A stretch of 64,000 bases of DNA from Acholoe squamosa (lineage: Eukaryota; Annelida; Polychaeta; Phyllodocida; Polynoidae), in contig OX439046.1 in NCBI GenBank assembly GCA_949317995.1, forward strand, positions 41,082,002 through 41,146,001, written 5' to 3'. The notes below the pieces were generated by a model. That model saw only the letters and a list, made by a program, of their open reading frames with translations. It made no database searches and had not been told where the DNA came from. This document shows, in pieces, positions 55,629 through 64,000 of the stretch (position 1 is its first letter; each line of letters begins with the position of its first letter). A program made the position numbers and the translations under genes.

Positions 55629-56051
55629 ATAGACTTATTGAGAACCAGATAATATGATATATAAAAATTATTTACACAGGTAAGTCTAATATGTAGTAGT
55701 TTATAAAACTAATATGACATTAAAGGGGCATTATAAATAATATGTACATAATAATAGGCATCGTCATATATAAACCGAAGTAACTATGTATAACAATATA
55801 GGAGGTGGCGCCTTATGCACCGTCAACCTATGGTAGAAAGTAACAATGTTACAGAGTTATAACAGTAATAATGACGTATATTATTAAATTTATACAGTTA
55901 ATTATAGAGTAGTGTTTTATAGACATGTAGGGGCAGTAATTCCCTGTACTCGGTGGCAGACCCCCAGGGGCGGGTCTCCGGGTAATCACTGCCCCCCATA
56001 GTGTGTATCATACCGATCCAGGTGTGGATGGAAGGTGGAAATGTCAGGCCA

Positions 56052-56122
56052 GGGGAAATAGCTCAGAGGAAGAGCAGCCGCTTCGAAGTTGGAGGGTCCC
56101 GGGTTCGAGTCCCGGTTTCTCC
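56052..56122 (+). repeat. tRNA-like sequence (SINE head or tRNA pseudogene)
   Basis: 71 nt with a 7-bp acceptor stem (GGGGAAA/TTTCTCC, one G-T pair), D-arm TAGCTCAGAGGAAGAGC and a perfect T-arm CCGGGTTCGAGTCCCGG. The expected anticodon stem (around CTTCGAA) does not pair, so it is unlikely to be a working tRNA. Confidence 0.6.
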
Positions 56123-56479
56123 ATGACATTTTCCGCTGACCACTACAGACATATATAATATATTTGATACCCATCTGAGAGATGGGATAACCTGAAAAAA
56201 ATTTTGTTTTTAGATTTAAATGAAAAATATATACAAACAATTTTATATAAACTTTAAGAAGTGTCTTACAGGGGTAGTAGGATCACTCTTACAATAAAAA
56301 TTAGACTTCCGGCGAACCTGGAATAACTGGTTTCTGCAGCTCCAACTGGCGACATGTGTGGGGGCAAGCCACGTTGCTGTTGTGATGTGCCCTGATGAAG
56401 AAGTGTAGATGGAGCCCCCTTTCATATGGTAATCCAGTGGTTCAGGTGGTGTCCATCTTAGCTGCAGATTGTCCAGGTT

Positions 56480-56670
56480 GGGAGCCGAGCTGCTGCATTC
56501 TTCAGGGCATATGGTGCATGTGGTGCTCCATGATATGCCTGGCGAACCGAGGCTTGGTATTGAATACCTTCTCTCCAGTGAGTGAGAGCTGACATGACTT
56601 GAATGGGCACTTGCGGCGGTTGCCGCTGGGTCCCCATTGGGTCATAGCCCACTGAACCTTAGACCTGCTG
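56480..56670 (-). repeat. Partial duplicate of the C2H2-protein gene segment at 58335-58500
   Basis: About 180 bp (GGTGCATGTGGTGCTCCATG ... GGTCATAGCCCACTGAACCTT) repeat 58345-58495 with ~90% similarity, plus a GTTGGGAGCCG-GCTG-TGCATTC motif shared with 56943-56967. A stray piece of the neighbouring gene; 56123-56479 otherwise has no gene. Confidence 0.8.
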
Positions 56671-56966
56671 GTCACTGTTTTAGTACCCGAGAGTACGGAG
56701 AGGCGACGGCTCAGGAAATTTCGCCCTCCCGCACCATATTCTCAAAATGAAAATCCATAGACCAATTTTTTTATTTGGTGTGGCCTAATAGCATCTCCTA
56801 CACTTAATTTAGCTATTTTAAAATGTGGCCAAAATCACCCCACCCAGCCACCCAGTGAAGGTGTCACGGTACTAATAGGGCCAAGAACATTCTGACACCA
56901 TGACAACTCGTTGTTTGTGTCCATCTTCTCAGCTGGCTCCGAGTTGGGAGCCGCGCTGATGCATTC

Positions 56967-59900
56967 CTAAGTGAGAAGCTTCAGGGTACCGGTGCTCGGG
57001 TCCACGTCAAGTAGACTCAGAGCACCCACGCCCTCAGACGAACTGCCTCCCACTGCTCCGGCGTCGGCTTCCGAGGGGACGGCTGAGGACGACATTTTGC
57101 CGTTCCAGTCATCCAGGTGCTTACCGAAGCAGAGGAAGAACTTAAGGTCTGCCTCCTTGTACCTGTTGATGTACTTTAAGTTCTCAGTGGTGTGAAACTC
57201 CTTAAGCTTCTCGGCTTCCCTCCACTTCTCAACGCAGGACTTATAGGCCTCCTCGACCCGTTTCTGAATCTTGTATATGAGATTGAAGGTGGCTTCAGTC
57301 ATATCTCGCCAGTAGTCAATAGACTTCTGGCGATGGAGAGACTGCCATTGGCTCATAAGATCATTTTGGATCCTACACATACGTTCGTCACGGTGGTCGA
57401 CGAACGTTTCTGGATCCTCAAGACCAGCCAACGTATTTGCTACTAATCCCATGATGGGGACCCGAGAGTCCACAGATGGAGCAGCAGCTGGTATCGGAGT
57501 GGGTGGAGGTACCATAACAGGCGGAGCGCCTGCACTAGGGACCACCGTCGCACGTCCTCTTCCTCGGCCATAGCAAGGGAGTGGTCGGGTGGATTCGCAT
57601 CCACCACGGCCTCTTCCCCGAGCCTTAGCCCTACCCGAGGAGGTCAGGATGTGGGATTCGGGTCCTGCAGGTCCCATGGCAGAGAACTTCGCCATGTACT
57701 CCTGGTATGCTTGGCGCTGTGTGTCGCTGGACTCCTCTTCGGCTCACCATGCATTGTGTCCGGTGGGGTGGCCCATGAAGGTAGTCCAGTCCTCCTGGCT
57801 TCTGGTGTCAACACCCGGGGGGCGCTGGGCTCCAGCAGTAAAGCCAGGTGGTGGCGGTGGTGGTACTGTCTGGCTAACCACCAGAGAGGTCTGGTAGCCA
57901 GGCATGTCCAGTGCCAAGAAGAGCTCACAGATCGGTCTGCTTGGGTTCGTTTCTTGGGTGTGGGTGAGGATCGCGCCCCAGCTATTCCCTGCTTGTCCTT
58001 CTCTCGCTTGTCGTCGCCTCGCCATTTCTTCAGTTTCATATGCCCTTCGGTTGGCAGCTGAAACTTTGAACCGGAGAGGTTCACAGCAAAGTAGGCTATA
58101 ATGTTCCCACTCTTCCAGGCGCAGAACTTGGGTTCAAACGCGAGCTTTCTCACCTGGTTCGCTGAGAGTTCAGCCCAGTTCGCTAGGAGCTCGTTGAAGC
58201 ACCTCACTGCACGCTTTCGTGTCTTTTCCAGGCCAGTACCATGGGCCTTTTGCAAATGCAAAGCCATGTCTCTGTGCCTGTTGGTCACGAAAGTGCCATC
58301 GCACAACTTGCTAGGTCGATCACCAGGGATACACCTCAACAAGGTCGTATGGTGCATGTTGTGCTCCATGATATGCCTGGCGAACCGAGGCTTGGGAATA
58401 CCTTCTCCCCAGTGAGTGAGAGCTGACATGACTCGAATGGGCACTTGCGGTGGTTGCCGCTGGGTCCCCATTGGGTCATAGCCCACTGAACCTTAGTTCT
58501 CGCCTCGTAATTGTATACCAGATCTAATTGGATTTCAACTGATCAATCCAAATCAGGTAGAACTTTTCGACTGGTATATCATGAGGGCCGGACTTCATCC
58601 ATTTCTCATCATCACTGTCACCGTCCTTGTTGACAGCGCCCAGACACATATAATGGATTGTGTCGTAAGCACAATCGGCGAAGCAGCGAGGGACACGTTC
58701 TTTAAATCCCTCTGCTGCGTTCTTCCACATCCATTTCTGGTTGTCGTCTTTCAGAACTTCCGTGGTCATGTCCTCCCACGTCGTTACTGACTCCAACTCA
58801 GATTTGGCAGACTCGGGCAGCTCTGGATCGCTTTCGCTCCCCGACTCGCTGCTCGTGTAGATGTCTGTCCCCTTGGTTGGGACCCGACTGGTGGTGGTGG
58901 TACCAGTCGTAGTCACAACCGAGGTGACAGCGGATGACCCGCTGGTGGTGACAGTGGGTGCTGCAGTAACCACGGTGGCCGTGGTGACTGCTGTGGTGGT
59001 AGGAGTCGGAGCCCTCGGCTGGCCTTTATCCAGCTTCTTTACAGAAGTAGGAGTGGGCACAGCCAGACTCTCTTTCGCTACATTCTTCTCCTTCCGTTTC
59101 TTGCCCTTAGCGGGCTGCTTTGGGGCCTCAGGGCTGGAATCTGTTTTACCGGACTCCTTTCCTTTACCCGGTTGCTCCTCTGGCTACCGGTGGTAGAATC
59201 AGTATCCGATGAGGCACCCAACTGGAGTTGGGCCTGCTACTTGTGCTGGGCTCGGCGAACAGTAGTCAGCTCCTTCTGCTGGGTGGCAAGCTCACGATGC
59301 TTAGCCTCCACAGCAGCCTGTTGACGAGCAATGTCCTTGTCCTGGATTGAACCGGCTCCCTCTGGGATGTTGGCACATGGCTCACTCTCGGACTTGGACC
59401 TCTCGATGGCGACCCAGACATCCTCGTCCTCGAGGTCCGACTCGGTCAATGGTCCCTTTGGTGTGGGCTTGCGAACTAATTTCTTAGTTCGCCCGGTGTC
59501 AACCGACTGGTGTGTTATGGTAGAGTTGGTGTCCATGTTGGATTCCGACTCCCCCAACTGTGTGGTCCTCTCGGTAATCCCTTTCAGATAACAACACACA
59601 GCCCGTGCTAGGTCTTCATCTAACATCATGGCTCCGGCCAGACGCCTGTAGTTGCGAAGCCATGATACTAGCATACTTTCTGCCAGCTCGTCAGAGCATG
59701 AGTCAATGACCAGTGCTTTGAAGTCATCTGGTATTACTCCCGGCTGTCCAGGCACCTCGGCCAACACCCCACATCCAAACATGGCAGGGTGCATTGGGAT
59801 GTAGGTCCCCCATTTTGTGTAGACGATTCTGGCTTCCTCGTCTACGTGGGCGAGGCGTTCAATCCTCGTCTTGAATCCCGGGGGATACAATGGGATATAT

Positions 59901-60190
59901 ACGATATCTGAATCTCCCCCCATCAGGTCGGTTGGATCCGAAGAACTCGACGCGGAAGCTACTGGACCCGGAGGTGGTGGAGGAGGCATCTGATCCCTGT
60001 CTGTCGCTGCTGTAGACAGTGCAGCAAGACAGTTAGCGGCCTCTTCCACTTCTGGCTCACGTGCGAGGCCAGCATCGGAGGTCTCCATTGTTTCCTACAC
60101 CCGAGACGCGGCTGTTGGGGCCTCGTCTTCATCCAACTCAACGTTGGCGGCTTGACGCACAGCCTCAATTGTCCCCTGTGCCATTACGGC
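56967..60190 (-). pseudogene. Unrecognised multi-domain C2H2 protein, decayed copy 2
   Basis: Second copy of the family at 28938-32505. On the reverse strand it starts MAQGTIEAVRQAANVELDED (about 60183), with a stop before METSDAGLAREPEVE (60088). In order: acidic and proline-rich N-terminus (MPPPPPPGP; 60088-59237), a Lys-rich basic stretch (~59180-59080), a compact domain ending IPVEKFYLIWIDQLKSN (59060-58524), the C2H2 pair (FARHIMEHNMH...C...C...HLQKAHGTGLE; 58486-58240), a proline/RG-rich linker crossing a frame change, and a helical C-terminus ending LKFFLCFGKHLDDWNG (57400-57100). At least four frame changes. It lies ~0.4 kb downstream of a Ty3/gypsy pol in the same orientation, so it could be an extra ORF of that element, but copy 1 has no pol beside it. 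Confidence 0.55.
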
Positions 60191-60563
60191 GAGACAACTT
60201 CCAATATAAAATTGACAGTAATAACGTTGGACTCCACCCGAAGGATTTGTCCAACCAAAAAAAGTTGTAGGCTACAGCTACTAGCTGCTGGAGGACGCAA
60301 AAATAACCAGAGCAAAATCAATGGCATCTAACCTCTTGCCTCGTGAGATCCCGCTGTGAGCTATCTTATGACCTAATTGTCCTTTCTCCCGCCACAACCG
60401 GTGGCGCCCTCACGTAGACTAGATCCGGACTGGGGTTTGGCTTGGTATATGAAACGCATGCTACTACGGGGGTGCTATCTTCAGGAGCTTGGTGGTATAT
60501 ACATTTTTCCAATTCTTACAATTTGGCCGTTTCCGACCCGTCTTCTTCTTTTCAGAAGCTACC
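60191..60563. other. Spacer between Ty3 pol and C2H2 gene copy 2
   Basis: No gene. GGTGGCGCCCTCACG at 60400 resembles a primer-binding site only superficially; no LTR boundaries were found. Confidence 0.4.
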
Positions 60564-63500
60564 TTAGCCTTCGGATGCTTCCTGGGGCGACCTCTGGGGC
60601 GACCTCAGGCCTCCTTTGGGTCGGCTCTGGGGGTTGGTACCCGTACTCCCTCTCTGCTGTTCACGTCCCTGCCAGGGCCTGAGCTTACCTACATTGGTGT
60701 TCCATTCTCTACCAGTGTAGTAATCCTTCATTATCACTGTAGACTCAGAGATAATGCGCACAATCTTGAAGAGACCCTCCCAAGGCGTCACAAGCTTTAA
60801 TCTTTCGAGTGGCTCTAAATACCTTAGTACCTTGTCCCCTACATTAAAACGTATCATTCTAGCATTGGTGTCATACCCCACCTTTTGCCATTGAGTGACT
60901 CCACAAAAAGCACAGTGCAAGGAGCCTCAGGGTCGATTCCGCGCACACCATACACCAGGTCGGCGGGCATAATAATGTCCTTGCCAAACACTAAGAGGTT
61001 TGGGGTACAATTAGTGGATGCATGGACGGTGTTATTGTAGGCGTGTACTACAAACTCGCACTGTTCGTCCTAACCGTCCTGGTGGCTATTCACCAGAGGC
61101 TTCAGAACTTGTATCAAAGTCCTGTTGAACCTCTCCACCTGGCCATCAGATTGTGGTCGGTATGGGTTGGTTCGGGTCTTACATATAGCTAAGTAATGGC
61201 ACATTTCCTGCCATAACTCCGACTCTAACTCCCTACCTTGATCACTGTGCATTATAAGGGGTACACACAAATGTAGCACCCAGCTTTTTACAAATGCCGC
61301 GGCACATGTAGCAGCCTTGTGATTTGGAAGGGGAAACACCCGAGTATACTTCGTATAGTAGTCGGTTACGACCATCATACATGTATTCTCTCTAGGTGTC
61401 GTTTTAAATCCACTTATGATGTCGATTGCTACACGAATGAATCTCACACTGTCTTTGCAGACGTTCAATGGACCTTTTCTTCCCAAAATGGCCACTCGTT
61501 TATTGTCCATGACAATAATACATGATATCCCTTCTCATCGAGGTTGGAATCACGATTTGCAAAAGCTTATTGCCAGTGGAAGTAGTCTTCCATCTGCACA
61601 ATATGCCATCTCGGATCTCTAGCTCGGTCCATTGAGCTAAGAATCGCCTCATCTCTCTGTCCTCCAGAGATAACATTGGCCTCACCGGCTTAATACCTTT
61701 CTGTAAGTATTCCAAGATGTGTGTTGTGGTGGGATCCGACTGTTGAAACTTCTTGATTGTCGCTGGGGACCAATCAAGATAGCTACACACAGCCTCCCCC
61801 CAGGGGATACTGGGGGTGGTATAGTTATATACCAATATACAGTCTTTACAAGTGGCATTTTGGCACTTTCGATAAGGCATCTGCATTTATATGCTTTTCA
61901 CCCGGACAGTGCTCAATCTGCTTATGCTCCAATCCGAACTCGGATAGATGAGCTAACCATCGTCCAATCATCCCCTCGGCGTCCTTAAAATTAAGGAGCC
62001 ATCTCAGAGACGAATGGTCGGTACGTAAAGTGAAGTCAGTCCCCCAAAGGAAATGCTTATACTTCTTTGTATATACAACTACCGCCAATAGTTCTGGACC
62101 TGAGAGAGTGCCGCCCCTATAGCATTATTGCTAGCATTGGTGTCTAGTATGAAATGTCCCTTGGGTGTGGGATATTTCAGTACCGGTGTGTTTCTGAACA
62201 AATCTTTTATTTTATTACCGGGTGTCCAATGATCTTAGCATTGCATAGGAAAGCTTACACGAGAGTAATTCGGTATAAAATCACGGTAATAGGAACAAAA
62301 TCCTAAAAATGATCTAACCTCCTTAGCACTCGAGGGTCTTTAACAATTCTCCACAGCTTCCAGCTTTTCCGGATCCGCACTTACCCCGTTGGGGGTAATT
62401 ATCCTTGCTAAGTATGTTATTGTTTTCTTAAACACAAATTACATTTCTTAGGCTTGAGTTTAAGGCCGTTACCTAGAATCCTATCCAGGACTAGTTGTAG
62501 GTTCGCGTGGCATTCCTTGAATGACTTGCCGAACACAACAACATCATCCAAGTAAACCAAACAGTTTTTCCACAACAAGTCGCTGAGTGGAGATTCCATC
62601 ATAGCCTCGAACATAGCTGGTGCATTGCACAATCTGAATGGTAAGACATTATATTCGAATAATCCCAAATGGCTAGAGAACGCAGTTTTCTCTATGTCTT
62701 TGGGATGCATCGGTATCTGCCAATACCTGGACTGTAAATCCAGGGTGCAGAACCATTGGTTCCCACCCAAGCTATCTAAGGTGTCGTCTATCCTTTCTTT
62801 ATGGTCATACAAACAGGGCTGGACCAAGGGTTTGTGCTCGGCACGATTACCCCTAGCTCCAACTGTTTTTGTATTTCCTGTTCACATATTAACTTTTTCT
62901 TAAGAGGAAGTCTACGATACAGAATTTTGAAAGGTCTCTCATCGCCCACATCAATAGTGTGCGACACCTTATCGGTTCTACCTACGGGTCCTCCCTCTGT
63001 ACCGAAAGCATTTTCATACCTTCGTAGGAGATCCCCTAGGTGCCGTTTATCCTCCGTATTCTGTAAATCTGATTCATCTATCAGTTTCTGAAATTCTTCA
63101 TCCAAAGGATGCTTAATAACAGGGTTTAATGATTTCTTGAACTCGGCTTCGGCGACGTGTTCCACTGAACTCATCACCCCTAAGCCGTCACCTCGTTTCA
63201 AGTAAATCACTGAACCAGTTCGGTTAGTCATGGGTAGTACAGTCCATGCTGCATTCTCCACTAATGTATCCACTGAGTCCAACCCGATGCTCGATAAATA
63301 TATCGTGTCGGGTTCAAAGACTCCCATCTCACCCTTCTGGCCCATTGATCTGCCACAAAGGACATCACAAGTGGTACCCGGAGGGATATTCATCGTATGG
63401 ATAACCGAAGCTACTGAAGACACTTGTCTCAATACGCACTGCACATGCAAGCCATATGGGTTCCGGATACTCATCATACCGTCTCTAAGATCCAACATGG

Positions 63501-63990
63501 CCCCATATAGGCTTGCAAAATCCAATCCGAGGATTCCATCGTCACTAACCTCTGCTAAAGTGGGCGAAAGAACCAATTCTTTGCCTCCTATATTGATAGG
63601 CATAAAAGTCCTCCCAAAAGTCCTCATACTACTTCCGTCGGCCGTGCAAGCATTTACCCCCGTTTTGAGGTTTTCCTGACTGCCGGCCATCGAGTCGAAG
63701 AACCTTTTGGACACACAGGAATGGCTAGCTCCAGTATCCACCAAGAATTCTTCTACCCGACCTTCCACAGTTACGGGTATATACCACCGTCTCCCTCCCA
63801 ATGGGGATGGGTTACTGGTAAACTGGTGAAAGTATCCAGAATCACCAAGATTCAATCCGAGTCCTCTTAAAAACTCCAGACAAGGATGACTTGGGGGAAG
63901 GTGTGTCCCACACACTCGGATCAACTCTTTAATCCATCCTTCCTCTCCCCCAGTGCGGCCACTCACCATATTGTCACCTCCAACACACAT
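60564..63990 (-). pseudogene. pol: Ty3/gypsy pol (protease-RT-RNase H-integrase), broken
   Basis: Reverse-strand pol running from the right edge inward. Protease: EEFLVDTGASHSCVS (~63745) with DGILGLDFASLYG. RT: LGVIVPSTNPWSSPVC, then, after a frame change at ~62800, FCTLDLQSRYWQIPMH, VLPFRLCNAPAMFE and the catalytic YLDDVVVF (~62550). RNase H: LDTNASNNAIGA (~62140), FTLRTDHSSLRWLL (~62020), NADALSK. Integrase: the zinc-binding region is cut short after GHFGKKRSIERLQR (~61450); the core keeps VAIDIISG, HSDQGRELES and DGQVERFNRTL (D, D, E). The C-terminal GPY/F-like part is GDKVLRY...WEGLFKIV (60840-60740). The order PR-RT-RH-IN is standard for Ty3/gypsy. Several frameshifts and the integrase deletion make it dead. 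Gag would lie beyond the window. Confidence 0.9.
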
Positions 63991-64000
63991 ATCTGTACTA

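Noticed and set aside
56052..56122. Functional tRNA gene
   Set aside because: Acceptor, D and T arms are good, but the anticodon stem does not pair; treated as tRNA-derived.
60395..60415. GGTGGCGCCC as a retroviral-type primer-binding site
   Set aside because: Match is short, no LTR end abuts it, and its place relative to pol is wrong.

Overview
The window is repeat-dense animal nuclear DNA. It holds two host genes with introns and GT-AG junctions, on opposite strands and facing each other. One is an OGG1-type 8-oxoguanine DNA glycosylase (+, 42955-48196). The other is a TRAF2-like signalling adaptor (-, 50398-54104). Almost everything else is transposable elements, satellites and their remains. 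A marine bilaterian invertebrate, probably a mollusc, fits best: tyrosine-recombinase retrotransposons, tRNA-derived SINEs, and a CACTCACTCACTC-tailed dispersed motif at about 53.43-53.48 kb of a kind I associate with mollusc genomes. The species call is inference only.

Layout. 0-7 kb: pieces of a non-LTR retrotransposon (LINE), foldback repeats, a 40-bp-type tandem array with three pogo-like MITEs, and an 80-bp satellite. 7-11 kb: no recognisable gene. 11-18 kb: palindromic foldback repeats, MITEs, duplicated non-coding blocks and a small AT-hook ORF. 18.5-28.5 kb: a second 80-bp satellite and the right arm of a large inverted duplication whose left arm is at 1.7-4.4 kb. A Ngaro/PAT-like element (23583-28261, -) is inserted in that arm. 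28.9-32.5 kb: a decayed, unrecognised C2H2 protein gene. 33-34.2 kb: SINEs and short repeats. 34275-40143: a structurally complete DIRS-like element with three intact ORFs (gag, RT/RNase H, tyrosine recombinase), inverted terminal repeats and an internal complementary region. 40.2-42.9 kb: a MITE with 9-bp target duplications and an LTR-like sequence. 42.9-54.1 kb: OGG1 and TRAF2-like genes, with introns holding minisatellites and a solo LTR. 54.7-64 kb: MITE, LTR-like sequence, tRNA-derived sequence, a second copy of the C2H2 protein gene (-), and a broken Ty3/gypsy pol (-) that runs up to the right end.

How the parts relate. OGG1 would act in base-excision repair and the TRAF2-like protein in TNF-receptor/innate signalling; nothing suggests a functional link. 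The retroelement ORFs form self-contained units. In the DIRS element, gag and pol are joined by a -1 frame overlap with a canonical slippery heptamer, and its internal complementary region is the exact complement of its two termini joined together. The two C2H2-gene copies (28.9-32.5 kb + and 57.0-60.2 kb -) share an unusual domain order and no motif I can assign to a named family; they are the best candidate here for something undescribed.
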